A stretch of 50,018 nt of DNA from Thermus composti (GCF_014647535.1 NZ_BMPJ01000015.1:1-50018); one strand, 5' to 3'. Numbered from the stretch's first letter, positions 31,250 to 39,694 are shown. The notes: a model not told the origin generated them from the sequence alone. Program-made: numbers and translations.

Positions 31250-32254
31250 CTAAAGGGCCCTCTTCACCCGCTCCGCCACCTCGGCGGGCACCCACTTCGT
31301 CCAGACGTCCTGGTGGTTGCGCAGGAAGTAGAGGGCGGTCTCCTCCTCGCTCGCCCGGTTGTCCAGCATGTAGGCGAGGAGTTTGCTGGTGAGCTCGTTG
31401 GAGGTGCGGTACTTCTTCAGGAACTCCACCACGGAGGGCGCCTCCTTGATGAGGCGGGTGTTCACCGCGATGTAGACGGTCTCCAAGGGGAAGGCGCAGG
31501 CCCGGGTGGGGTTCTCCTTTTCAATGAGCTCGTTCCACACCTCGGGGTCGTAGGGCGGCTCCTCCAGCATGGTGAGGTCGTACTTGCCCAAGACCCAGGT
31601 GGGGCCCCAGTAGTAGAAAACGATGGGCCGGCCCCGCTCGTAAGCGGAGGCGATGGCGGCCACCAGGGCGTCGCCGGTGCCGGGGCGGAAGTTGGTGTAG
31701 TGCTGGTCCAGCCCGTAGGCCTGGAGCTTCTTGGTGTTCGCCTTCTCGGCGAACCAGCCCAGAACCCCGTTGTAGAACCGGCCCTTGCTGGGCTCCTCGG
31801 GGTCGCGGAAGAGCTCCTTGTACTTGGGCAGATCAAAGACCGACTTGAGGTCGGGGGCCATGGGTTTGATGCCCCGCTTCTCGTCCCCCTTGATGACGTA
31901 GGTGGGCACGAACCAGCCCTGGACGGCGTCGGGGAAGTTCACACCGATGCGCTGGATCTTGCCCTCGCTTTCCAGCTTGTCAATGACGTCCCGGCTCAGG
32001 TTGTACCAGATCTCCATGGAGACATCAATGTCCCCGCGGCCAAGCCCCGTGTTGAGGGGGATGGCCGTGCCCGGGAGGGCATCGGTCTTGCACCCAAAGC
32101 CCTTCTCCAGGATGAACTGGGCGATGCGGTTATGGACCCGGGCGCTTTCCCAGTCGTAGTCGGCGAAGACGAGGGTCCGGTTGGTCTCGCACTTCTGGGC
32201 CAGACCCAGGCCCGCCAAAGCGAGAAGCGCCAGCGTCATGAGAGCCTTGCGCAC
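31250..32254 (-). CDS. proX: Glycine betaine/proline-type substrate-binding protein
   Basis: A 334-residue periplasmic binding protein. Signal peptide is VRKALMTLALLALAGLGLAQ (start as Met), with likely cleavage near A-Q and no lipobox. The mature part belongs to the OpuAC/ProX domain, with 'LVFADYDWESARVHNRIAQF', 'LGRGDIDVSMEIWYNLSRD' and 'VFYYWGPTWVLGKYDLTML', the aromatic residues that form the quaternary-ammonium cage. The GTG at 32254 is chosen because AGGAGGTGA (32268-32260) is ideally placed; the open frame extends 31 codons upstream but without support. First gene of proX-proW-proV-alpha-glucosidase, divergent from otsA. Confidence 0.92.
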   Translation of the reverse strand: MRKALMTLALLALAGLGLAQKCETNRTLVFADYDWESARVHNRIAQFILEKGFGCKTDALPGTAIPLNTGLGRGDIDVSMEIWYNLSRDVIDKLESEGKIQRIGVNFPDAVQGWFVPTYVIKGDEKRGIKPMAPDLKSVFDLPKYKELFRDPEEPSKGRFYNGVLGWFAEKANTKKLQAYGLDQHYTNFRPGTGDALVAAIASAYERGRPIVFYYWGPTWVLGKYDLTMLEEPPYDPEVWNELIEKENPTRACAFPLETVYIAVNTRLIKEAPSVVEFLKKYRTSNELTSKLLAYMLDNRASEEETALYFLRNHQDVWTKWVPAEVAERVKRAL

Positions 32255-32382
32255 GCTATCACCTCCTCGGTGCACTCTAAGGAGTGGGGGTGAACCTTTT
32301 ATGAAGCCAAGGGGCGAAGGGCCGTCATTCTCCCAAGGAAGCTTCAAAGGCAGGGAAGGCCCGGAAGGGGCTTTTCCACGGG

Positions 32383-32433
32383 ATTATAGCTAAATGAGTT
32401 TATGTTAAAAGTGCTTAATTTTGTTCTTATAAA
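32383..32433. promoter_or_regulatory. Back-to-back promoters of proX (minus) and otsA (plus)
   Basis: A sharply AT-rich island in a G+C-rich genome. Minus strand: TTTTAA (32410-32405), 16-base spacer, TATAAT (32388-32383). Plus strand: TTAAAA (32405-32410), 17-base spacer, TATAAA (32428-32433). The two promoters use the same six base pairs as -35. TATCCT at 32457-32462, nine bases before the otsA ATG, is a second possible -10 but has no good -35. The leader between the minus -10 and proX is about 128 bases and contains no other gene. Confidence 0.55.
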
Positions 32434-32471
32434 GCCCCCACCCTGCCCCCAAGGTCTATCCTGGGAAGAGA

Positions 32472-33821
32472 ATGGGGCTCATTATCGTGGCCAACCGGGC
32501 GCCTTTCCGCCTGACCCCCGAGGGGCTGGTCCCCGCGGTGGGTGGCCTCGCCACCGCGCTTCTCCCGGTCCTGGAGAGGCGCCACGGCGTCTGGGTGGCG
32601 GCCGGAGAGTGGCGGGAGAAGGGCCAAGCCGCCACCCCCCGGGAAAGCCAAGTGCGGTTGGAACAGGTCTTCTTTCCGGAGAAGGAGTGGCAGGGCTACT
32701 ACGGGGGGTTTTCCAACCGGGTGCTCTGGCCCCTCTGCCATTATTTCTTGGAAAGGGTTGAGTTAAGGCGGGAGTTCTACCAGGACTACCAGCGGGCCAA
32801 CCGCCGCTTCGCCGAGCGGGTGGCCGAGGTCTTCCGCGAGGGGGACACGGTCTTCGTCCAGGACTACCACCTGCTCCTCCTCCCTCGCCTCCTCCGGGAA
32901 AGGATCGCGGCCAAAATCGGCTTCTTTTTCCACATCCCCTGGCCCTCCAGCGGGGTCTTCCGCATCCTGCCCTGGGGCCGGGCTTTGGTGGAGGGGGTCT
33001 TGGGAGCCGACCTCATCGGCTTCCACACCCCGGAGTATGTGGAGAACTTCCTGAGGACTGCCGCCTACTACGGCTACCAAGTGGAAGGGAACCGGGTGCG
33101 GGTAGGGGAAAGGTGGGTGCGGGTGGAGGCCCACCCCTTGGGGATAGACACGGGGCGCTTCGGGGAGCTTTCCCAGGACCCCCATATCGGCCTCCACGCC
33201 CGGGCCCTCAAGCGGCTCGCCGGGGCGGAGCGCCTCATCCTGGGGGTGGACCGTCTGGACTACACCAAGGGAATTTTGGAAAGGCTCCTGGCCTACGAGC
33301 GCCTCCTCCAGTCCTACCCCCAGTGGCGGGGCCGGGTGGCCTTCTTCCAGATCGCCACCCCGAGCCGCACCAGCGTGCACGCCTACCGGGAGCTCAAGCG
33401 CCGGGTGGACGAGGTGGTGGGGCGAATCATGGGAAGCTTCCTCCGGGAGGACTGGGTACCCTTGCGCTACTTCTACCAGACCTACACCCAGGAGGAGCTG
33501 GCCGCCTTCTACCGGGCGGCGGATGTGGCCCTCATCACCCCCTTGAGAGACGGGATGAACCTGGTGGCCATGGAGTACGCCTACACCACGGAGGACGGGG
33601 TCCTGGTCCTTTCCAACCTGGCGGGGGCGGCGGAGTACCTCAAGGAGGCCCTCTTGGTCAACCCTTACGACCTGGACGGGATGGCCCAGGCCTTGGACCG
33701 AGCCTTGCGCATGCCGGAGGGGGAACGCCGGGAAAGGCTTTCCGCCCTGAAGGCCCGCATTGAGGCCTTGAACGTGCAGGGCTGGGCGGAGCGCTTCCTG
33801 GCCTCCTTGGAGGAAGGATGA
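32472..33821 (+). CDS. otsA: Trehalose-6-phosphate synthase
   Basis: A 449-residue GT20 enzyme that joins UDP-glucose and glucose-6-phosphate. Landmarks: 'LIIVANRAPFRLTPEGLVPA' with the N-terminal Arg, 'VGGLATALLPVLERR', 'WQGYYGGFSNRVLWPLCHYF', 'VFVQDYHLLLLPRLLRERI', 'IGFFFHIPWPSSGVFRILPW', 'LGVDRLDYTKGILERLLAYE' (donor-site Arg and Lys) and 'PLRDGMNLVAMEYAYTTEDG'. Slightly shorter than E. coli OtsA (474). Overlaps otsB by four bases (ATGA). Together with otsB it makes trehalose from primary metabolites, and its position opposite the betaine importer points to osmotic control. Confidence 0.95.
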   Translation: MGLIIVANRAPFRLTPEGLVPAVGGLATALLPVLERRHGVWVAAGEWREKGQAATPRESQVRLEQVFFPEKEWQGYYGGFSNRVLWPLCHYFLERVELRREFYQDYQRANRRFAERVAEVFREGDTVFVQDYHLLLLPRLLRERIAAKIGFFFHIPWPSSGVFRILPWGRALVEGVLGADLIGFHTPEYVENFLRTAAYYGYQVEGNRVRVGERWVRVEAHPLGIDTGRFGELSQDPHIGLHARALKRLAGAERLILGVDRLDYTKGILERLLAYERLLQSYPQWRGRVAFFQIATPSRTSVHAYRELKRRVDEVVGRIMGSFLREDWVPLRYFYQTYTQEELAAFYRAADVALITPLRDGMNLVAMEYAYTTEDGVLVLSNLAGAAEYLKEALLVNPYDLDGMAQALDRALRMPEGERRERLSALKARIEALNVQGWAERFLASLEEG

Positions 33822-34522
33822 GGGCGGAAAACCCCGTCTTCTTCCTGGACTACGATGGCACCCTGGCCCCCATCGCCGAAAGGCCCGAGTCGGCCTTCCC
33901 CCACCCCGAGGCCCTTAGGGTCCTCCGGGCCCTCATGGAACGCCACCCCGTCTACGTGGTCACGGGAAGAAGGGTGAAGGACCTCGAGCCCCTCCTCCCC
34001 CTCCCCGGGCTTCGGGTGGTGGGGGGGCACGGCCTGGAGGAAGGGACGCTTTTCGGGGAGGTGCGGCCCCTTTTCCCCGTGGACCTAGGCCCCTTGCGGG
34101 CAAGGCTTCCCTCCTGCCCCGGGGTGCGGGTGGAGGACAAGGGCTTCGCCCTGGCCCTGCACTACCGGGGGGCGGAGGACGAGGAGAAGGCCCGGGCCTG
34201 CCTCGAGGCCTGGCTTAAGAAAGCGGAGGGGCTCTTTAAGGCCCTAGGCCTCGAGGCCCTCCCCGGCAAGAAGGTCCTGGAGCTCAAGCCCAAAGGGGTG
34301 GACAAGGGCCAGGCGGTCCTCAGGCTCCTAAAGCGCCACCCGGGCCACACCCCCATCTACATCGGGGACGACACCACCGACGAGGCGGCCTTCCAAGCCC
34401 TAAGGGGGCAGGGCCTCACCTTCAAGGTGGGGGAAGGCCCCACGGCAGCCCAAGGCCGGCTTAGGGACGTGGAGGAGGTCTTGACCTACTTGAAAACTTA
34501 CCTCCGACCCTCTAGCCTTTAG
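33818..34522 (+). CDS. otsB: Trehalose-6-phosphate phosphatase
   Basis: A 234-residue HAD-superfamily phosphatase. Motif I with the nucleophile is 'VFFLDYDGTLAPIAERPE', motif II 'YVVTGRRVKDLEPLL', the cap substrate loop 'VVGGHGLEEGTLF', motif III Lys in 'LELKPKGVDKGQAVLRLLKR' and motif IV 'IYIGDDTTDEAAFQALRG'. It removes phosphate from trehalose-6-phosphate. Coupled to otsA by an ATGA overlap. Its last 30 bases contain the treS promoter. Confidence 0.95.
   Translation: MRAENPVFFLDYDGTLAPIAERPESAFPHPEALRVLRALMERHPVYVVTGRRVKDLEPLLPLPGLRVVGGHGLEEGTLFGEVRPLFPVDLGPLRARLPSCPGVRVEDKGFALALHYRGAEDEEKARACLEAWLKKAEGLFKALGLEALPGKKVLELKPKGVDKGQAVLRLLKRHPGHTPIYIGDDTTDEAAFQALRGQGLTFKVGEGPTAAQGRLRDVEEVLTYLKTYLRPSSL
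34490..34518 (+). promoter_or_regulatory. Leaderless promoter of treS inside otsB
   Basis: TTGAAA (34490-34495), 17-base spacer, TAGCCT (34513-34518), then exactly seven bases to the treS GTG at 34526. No Shine-Dalgarno. treS is therefore probably transcribed on its own as well as from otsAB. Confidence 0.65.
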
Positions 34523-34525
34523 GCC

Positions 34526-37426
34526 GTGGACCCCCTTTGGTACAAGGACGCGGTCATCTACCAGCTCCACGTCCGCTCCTTCTTTGACGCCAACAACGAC
34601 GGCTACGGGGACTTTGAGGGGCTAAGGCAGAAGCTCCCTTACCTCGAGGCTCTGGGGGTGGACACCCTCTGGCTCATGCCCTTCTTCCAGTCCCCCTTGC
34701 GGGACGACGGGTACGATATCTCGGACTACTACCAGATCCTCCCCGTCCATGGGACCCTGGAGGACTTCAAGCGCTTCCTGGACGAGGCCCACGACCGGGG
34801 GATGAAGGTGATCATTGAACTCGTCCTGAACCACACCTCCATAGACCACCCCTGGTTCCAGGAGGCCCGGAAGCCCAATAGCCCCATGCGGGACTTTTAC
34901 GTTTGGAGCGACACCCCGGAGAAGTACAAGGGGGTCCGGGTCATCTTCCAGGACTTTGAGACCTCCAACTGGACCTTTGACCCCGTGGCCGGGGCCTACT
35001 ACTGGCACCGCTTCTACTGGCACCAGCCCGACCTCAACTGGGACAACCCCGAGGTGGAAAAGGCCATGCACCAGGTCATGTTCTTCTGGGCCGACCTCGG
35101 GGTGGACGGCTTCCGCCTGGACGCCATCCCCTACCTCTACGAGCGGGAGGGGACCTCCTGCGAGAACCTCCCCGAGACCATAGAGGCGGTGAAGCGCCTG
35201 AGAAAGGCCCTGGAGGAGCGCTACGGCCCCGGCAAGGTCCTCCTCGCCGAGGCCAACATGTGGCCCGAGGAGACCCTCCCCTACTTCGGGGACGGGGACG
35301 GGGTCCACATGGCCTACAACTTCCCCCTCATGCCCCGGATCTTCATGGCCCTGAGGCGGGAGGACCGGGGGCCCATTGAGACCATGCTCAAGGAGACGGA
35401 GGGGATCCCCGAGACCGCCCAGTGGGCCCTTTTCCTCCGCAATCACGACGAGCTCACCCTGGAAAAGGTCACCGAGGAGGAGCGGGAGTTCCTCTGGGAG
35501 GTCTACGCCCCCGACCCCCGCTTCCGCATCAACCTGGGGATCCGCCGCCGCCTCATGCCCCTTTTGGGCGGGGACCGCAGGCGCTTTGAGCTCCTTCACG
35601 CCCTCCTTTTCACCCTCAAGGGCACCCCCATCCTCTACTACGGGGACGAGATCGGCATGGGGGACAACCCCTTCCTGGGGGACCGGAACGGGGTCCGGAC
35701 CCCCATGCAGTGGTCCGCCGACCGCAACGCCGGCTTCTCCCGGGCCCCCTACCACAGGCTCTTCCTCCCCCCGGTGAGCGAGGGGCCCTACAGCTACCAC
35801 TTCGTCAACGTGGAGGCCCAGGAGCAAAGCCCCCACTCCCACCTGAACTTCGTCCGCCGCCTCCTGGCCATCCGGCAGCGGCACGCCAAGACCTTCGGCC
35901 GGGGAAGCCTGAAGCTTCTTCCGGTGGAGAACCGCAGGATCCTGGCCTACCTCCGGGAGCACGAGGGGGAAAGGATCCTGGTGGTGGCCAACCTTTCCCG
36001 CTACACCCAGGCCCTGGACCTCCCCTTGGAGGAGGCCCAAGGCCTCGTCCCCGTGGAGCTCTTCTCCCAAAGCCCCTTTCCCCCCGTTGAGGGCCCCTAC
36101 CGCCTCACCCTAGGCCCCCACGGCTTCGCCCTCTTCGCCCTCACCCCCAAGGAGGCCATCCGGGTCCAGACCCCCGACTGGGCGGAGGAGGCCCCCCCGG
36201 AGGAGGTGCCCCTGGTCCCCCTGGAGGAAGGCCCCGAGGTCCTCTTCGTGGAAACCATGAAGGAAGAAAGGGCCCAGCGGGCCTTCCTCCGGGCCCTGGC
36301 CCAGGTGCTCCGGGACCGGAGCTGGCTTCCCCTAAAGCCCGAGCGGGTAGAAGTTCTGGACGCCATCCGCCTGGAGAAGGACCCGCCCCTCTACCTCACC
36401 CTCCTGGAGCTAGAAAACCACACCCGGCGCACCGCCCTCTTGCCCATCCGCTACAGCCCCAGGCGGGAGGAGGCCCCAGGCCTCTTCGCCCGCACCCGCC
36501 CCCGGGAAGGCTACCTCTACGAGCTCTCCCAGGACCCGGGATTTTACGCCTACCTCCTCAAACGCCTCAAGGAGGGCCTCGAGGCCCGAAGCCTCAAGGC
36601 CTACTACCGGGGAAGCCACCCCGGGCCCCTGCCCCAAAACCTCACCCTCTTGCGCCCGGGGCTTGCCGCCGGGGAGGGGGTCTGGCTCCAGGTGGGCCTG
36701 GTCCAGGACGGGGGGCTGGACCGGACCCTGGAGGTCCTCCCCCGGCTGGACCTCCCTTGGGTCCTCCCCCCCAAGGGGCGCCTCCTTTGGGAGCGGGGCA
36801 AGGAGCGGCGGGTCCTGGCCCTCACGGGGGACCTCCCCGAAGGGGAGCCCAAGGAGGCCTTCGCCCTGGCCCAGGCCCTGGCGGCCGAGGGGCTCTCCCG
36901 GCTCCAGGGCCACCCCCCGGAGGGGCTGAGCCCCGGGCTTTTGGCCGAGGCCTTGAGGGAGCTGGAGGCCTTGGCCCGGCTTCTTGGGGTGCGGCTTGCC
37001 CTCCTCCACCGCAGCCTGGCCGAGGTGGAAGGGGGCTTTTCCCTCCTCAACCGAGGGCTTGGGGCCTTCCTGGCCCTGGAGGGGGAGGTCTATTTGCTGG
37101 CCCTGGGGCCCAAGGAGGAAGGAAGCCCCCTCATGGACCTAGCCCGGCTGGCCTACGACCTGGAGCGGGCGGTGGAGCTGGCCTGGGAGGACCTGGAAGG
37201 GGCCCACCCGGAGCTTCCCGGGCTTGCGGCCCAGTTCCTGGTGGAAGGGGCCCTCCTTTCCGCCTACCGGGACACCGCCCTGGAGTTTTCGGAAGAAGGC
37301 TGGCCCGAGGCCATGGTCGCCTGGGCCGAGGCCCAGCTCCACCGGGAGGAAAAGCCCGCCCGGCGGCGGATCCTGGAGCGCTGGCGGGAAAAAGCCAAGG
37401 CTACCCCCGGGCCACAGGGACCTTAG
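34526..37426 (+). CDS. treS: Trehalose synthase with degenerate maltokinase-like C-terminal domain
   Basis: A 966-residue enzyme that interconverts maltose and trehalose. The GH13 part (about 1-550) shows 'ELVLNHTSIDHPWFQEARK', the nucleophile D199 in 'GVDGFRLDAIPYL', E242 in 'VLLAEANMWPEETLP' and D308 in 'FLRNHDELTLEKV'; 'DANNDGYGDF' is the calcium loop. The remainder (about 570-966) has the outline of a maltokinase, starting with an N-cap-like 'LYLTLLELENHTRRTALLPI', but the kinase motifs (HGDxHLGQ and DFEG) are not present; the equivalent region reads 'GGFSLLNRGLGAFLAL' and 'ALGPKEEGSPLMDLARLAYD'. In Thermus this region is thought to support stability. GTG start by leaderless spacing. Overlaps ttuA by 26 bases. 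Confidence 0.95.
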   Translation: MDPLWYKDAVIYQLHVRSFFDANNDGYGDFEGLRQKLPYLEALGVDTLWLMPFFQSPLRDDGYDISDYYQILPVHGTLEDFKRFLDEAHDRGMKVIIELVLNHTSIDHPWFQEARKPNSPMRDFYVWSDTPEKYKGVRVIFQDFETSNWTFDPVAGAYYWHRFYWHQPDLNWDNPEVEKAMHQVMFFWADLGVDGFRLDAIPYLYEREGTSCENLPETIEAVKRLRKALEERYGPGKVLLAEANMWPEETLPYFGDGDGVHMAYNFPLMPRIFMALRREDRGPIETMLKETEGIPETAQWALFLRNHDELTLEKVTEEEREFLWEVYAPDPRFRINLGIRRRLMPLLGGDRRRFELLHALLFTLKGTPILYYGDEIGMGDNPFLGDRNGVRTPMQWSADRNAGFSRAPYHRLFLPPVSEGPYSYHFVNVEAQEQSPHSHLNFVRRLLAIRQRHAKTFGRGSLKLLPVENRRILAYLREHEGERILVVANLSRYTQALDLPLEEAQGLVPVELFSQSPFPPVEGPYRLTLGPHGFALFALTPKEAIRVQTPDWAEEAPPEEVPLVPLEEGPEVLFVETMKEERAQRAFLRALAQVLRDRSWLPLKPERVEVLDAIRLEKDPPLYLTLLELENHTRRTALLPIRYSPRREEAPGLFARTRPREGYLYELSQDPGFYAYLLKRLKEGLEARSLKAYYRGSHPGPLPQNLTLLRPGLAAGEGVWLQVGLVQDGGLDRTLEVLPRLDLPWVLPPKGRLLWERGKERRVLALTGDLPEGEPKEAFALAQALAAEGLSRLQGHPPEGLSPGLLAEALRELEALARLLGVRLALLHRSLAEVEGGFSLLNRGLGAFLALEGEVYLLALGPKEEGSPLMDLARLAYDLERAVELAWEDLEGAHPELPGLAAQFLVEGALLSAYRDTALEFSEEGWPEAMVAWAEAQLHREEKPARRRILERWREKAKATPGPQGP

Positions 37427-38363
37427 GGGAGAAAACCCGCTCCTCGGGGAGAAGCCGCCGCTTCTTGGCCCGGCGGTAGACCGCCTCCCACATGCGGCAG
37501 AAGGAGCAGACGCCCCCCGTGGTGGGGTAGCCGCAGCGCTCGCACTCCCTTAGGGCCACCTCCTCCTCGGCCTTGAGGCGGGGTTGGATTTTCTCCAGGA
37601 AGCCCTCCAGGAAGCGGAGCTTGGCCCCGGGCATCTCCCGCTCCACCCGGTTCAGGGCCTCCTTGTAGAGGAGGCTTTTGGCCCCTTGGGCGTTGGGGCA
37701 CTCCTCGTGGAGGTAGCGGATCCCCCGAAGGAGGGTGTAGGAGAGGACCTCCCTTTCGCTAAAGCGGTAGAAGGGCTTGACCCGGGCGGCGAGGCCGGAC
37801 TTTTCCGGCAGGACGGGCCCCTGCCGGGAAAGGGCCTCCTCCTGGGGGTTTAAAAGGTTCCCGAAGAGGACGGCGGCCTCGTCGTCCAGGTTGTGCCCCG
37901 TGGCCACCACCCGGAAACCCTCCTCCACCGCCACCTGGTTGATGATGTAGCGCTTGGAAAGGCCGCAAGCCGAGCAGGCCACCCGCCCGGAAAGCGAGGC
38001 GAGCTCCGGGACCCCGAAGCCGTAGGCCTCCTTCAAGTCCACCACGAGAAGCTCTAGGCCCCTTTCCCGGGCGAAAGCCTGGGTGACCTCGAGGCTCCTT
38101 TTGGAGTACTCCCCGATGCCAAGCTCAATGTGGAGTCCCACCGCCTGGTAGCCCAAGCGGCTTAGCACATCCCAAAGGGCCAAGGAGTCCTTCCCTCCAG
38201 AGACCGCCACCAAAACCCTTTCCCCAGGGTTTAGCATCCGGTTGCGGCGGATGGCCTTCTCCGTCTCCTTGACGAACCAGTCCAGGTAGTGGGCCTTGCA
38301 GAAGGCAAGCCCCCGGGAGCGCACCTCCACCTGGGCCTTTTCTCCGCAGACCTTGCAGCGCAT
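37401..38363 (-). CDS. ttuA: tRNA 2-thiolation enzyme TtuA
   Basis: A 320-residue TtcA/TtuA-family enzyme that puts sulfur at position 2 of ribothymidine-54 (5-methyl-2-thiouridine), a heat-dependent tRNA modification of thermophiles. It has an N-terminal zinc finger (C3, C6, C22, H25), the PP-loop SGGKDS at 55-60, cluster cysteines C130, C133 ('RVACSACGLSKRYI') and C222 ('LHEECPNAQG'), and a C-terminal zinc finger 'CERCGYPTTGGVCSFCRM'. These match the characterised T. thermophilus enzyme. The start follows the ttuB stop by one base. Stop lies within the treS 3' end on the opposite strand. Confidence 0.96.
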   Translation of the reverse strand: MRCKVCGEKAQVEVRSRGLAFCKAHYLDWFVKETEKAIRRNRMLNPGERVLVAVSGGKDSLALWDVLSRLGYQAVGLHIELGIGEYSKRSLEVTQAFARERGLELLVVDLKEAYGFGVPELASLSGRVACSACGLSKRYIINQVAVEEGFRVVATGHNLDDEAAVLFGNLLNPQEEALSRQGPVLPEKSGLAARVKPFYRFSEREVLSYTLLRGIRYLHEECPNAQGAKSLLYKEALNRVEREMPGAKLRFLEGFLEKIQPRLKAEEEVALRECERCGYPTTGGVCSFCRMWEAVYRRAKKRRLLPEERVFSPKVPVARG

Positions 38364-38364
38364 G

Positions 38365-38562
38365 CTAGCCTCCCGAGATGGCGGAGAGGACCTCTAGGGT
38401 GTCCTCCTCCCGCACCTCGTCCTCGAGGGTGAGGAGCTCCTCGCCCCGCACCGCCACCACCGTCTCCGGGTTGAGCCCAAGCTCGGCCAGGATCTCCCGC
38501 AAGGGGCGGTTTCCCTTGACCTCCACCTCCTTGCGCTCGGGCAGGCGCAGAATCACCTTCAC
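38365..38562 (-). CDS. ttuB: Ubiquitin-like sulfur carrier TtuB
   Basis: A 65-residue beta-grasp protein (MoaD/ThiS family) ending in the obligatory Gly-Gly ('TLEVLSAISGG'), which becomes a thiocarboxylate and feeds sulfur to TtuA; TtuB also modifies proteins like ubiquitin. The GTG start at 38562 lies four bases after the acuC stop and six bases after TACACT, which overlaps that stop. ttuA follows after one base, so production of carrier and enzyme is tightly coupled. Confidence 0.95.
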   Translation of the reverse strand: MKVILRLPERKEVEVKGNRPLREILAELGLNPETVVAVRGEELLTLEDEVREEDTLEVLSAISGG

Positions 38563-38566
38563 CCCG

Positions 38567-39694
38567 CTAGTGTAGCAGGTGGGGGGCCAAGAGCTCCGTG
38601 AGCCTCTCTAGGGTTAGGCGGTTTCGCTTGGCGATCTCCTCCCGTCTCGGGATCTCCGGGTAGGCCCCCTCGGGGTCGTGGAGGGTGGGGGTGAGGGGCT
38701 TTCCAAGCCGCGCCTCCCAGGCCCTAAGCCACCCCTCGGGAAGGCGCTCTGGCAGGGGAAGCCCGTGGAAGATGTGGTAAAGGAGGGCCCAGACCCGCAC
38801 CGTCCCGTCCAGGCTGTACCCGCCCCCCAAGGTGAAGAGGACCCTTCCTCCCGCATAGGCCTCGGCGTACTCCAGGATAAGGCGGAAAAGCCGCTCGTAG
38901 GCCCGGGTGGTGAGGAGGAGGTCGGCCAAGGGGTCCAGGAAGTGGGCGTCCGCCCCCGCCTGGACCACCAGGACATCGGGGCGGAAGGCCTGAAGGGCCC
39001 AGGGGACCAGGGCCTCAAAGACCTCGAGGTAGCTTTCATCCTCGGTGAAAGGCTCCAGGGGGAGGTTGAGCTTTTTGCCCAGGCCCGCCCCCCGGCCGAT
39101 CTCGTGGACGTGCCCGGTGCCGGGAAAGAGGTAGCGGCCGGACTCGTGGAGGCTTAGGGTGAGGACCTCCCCCTCCTCGTAGTGGATCCACTGGACCCCG
39201 TCCCCGTGGTGGACGTCCATGTCCAGGTAGGCCACCCGAAGCCCGGCCCCCGTCAGGTGGCGGATTGCCACGGAAAGGTCGTTGTACACGCAAAACCCCG
39301 AGGCCCGGTCGTACTGGGCGTGGTGGAGGCCGCCCCCAAGCTGCAAGACCCGCTTCTCCCCGGCGAGGATCCTGCGCGCCCCCTCCAAAGTCCCTCCCAC
39401 CAGGATCCGGGCCGCCCGGTCCATCCCGGGGAAGACGGGGGTGTCCCCCGTGCCCAGGCCGTAGTGCTCCAGGTCGGGGAAAAGCTCCCCCCGGCTTGCC
39501 GCCTCCACCCGCTTCACCAGGCGCTCGGAGTGGACCGTGAGCACCTCCTCCCGGGTGGCCTCCGGGGGCGAAAGGGGGGCTTTCCACACCCCGAGGGCCT
39601 GGAGGAGGGAGGTAAGCATCTCCAGGCGCACCGGGCTAAAGGGGTGGTGGGGGCCGAAGTTGTAGAGGCGGTATTCCTCGCGGTAGATCACCAT
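38567..39694 (-). CDS. acuC: AcuC-type protein deacetylase (class I HDAC fold)
   Basis: A 375-residue arginase/deacetylase-fold enzyme. Zinc-site and catalytic residues: the His pair in 'LQLGGGLHHAQYDRASGFCV', Asp and His ligands in 'VAYLDMDVHHGDGVQWIHYE', 'LFPGTGHVHEIGRGAGLGKK' and 'LVVQAGADAHFLDPLADLLL', with the active-site loop 'LFTLGGGYSLDGTVRVWALL'. In Bacillus, AcuC deacetylates and activates acetyl-CoA synthetase. It overlaps acuB by seven bases. Downstream, ttuB begins four bases after its stop. Confidence 0.92.
   Translation of the reverse strand: MVIYREEYRLYNFGPHHPFSPVRLEMLTSLLQALGVWKAPLSPPEATREEVLTVHSERLVKRVEAASRGELFPDLEHYGLGTGDTPVFPGMDRAARILVGGTLEGARRILAGEKRVLQLGGGLHHAQYDRASGFCVYNDLSVAIRHLTGAGLRVAYLDMDVHHGDGVQWIHYEEGEVLTLSLHESGRYLFPGTGHVHEIGRGAGLGKKLNLPLEPFTEDESYLEVFEALVPWALQAFRPDVLVVQAGADAHFLDPLADLLLTTRAYERLFRLILEYAEAYAGGRVLFTLGGGYSLDGTVRVWALLYHIFHGLPLPERLPEGWLRAWEARLGKPLTPTLHDPEGAYPEIPRREEIAKRNRLTLERLTELLAPHLLH
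38569..38574 (-). promoter_or_regulatory. -10 box ahead of ttuB
   Basis: TACACT on the minus strand, overlapping the acuC stop and six bases before the ttuB GTG. No convincing -35. It may give ttuBA expression separate from acuBC. Confidence 0.35.

Noticed and set aside
32255-32347. Upstream start for ProX at 32347
   Set aside because: The GTG at 32254 has a perfect AGGAGGTGA and begins a clean signal peptide; the extension would put 31 hydrophilic residues ahead of it.
34622-36070. 482-codon minus-strand open frame opposite treS
   Set aside because: Shadow of the strongly conserved treS catalytic domain; low-complexity composition and no promoter or ribosome site.
36236-37426. Active maltokinase activity fused to TreS
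   Set aside because: The conserved phosphotransferase and metal motifs are not visible, so no kinase function is claimed.
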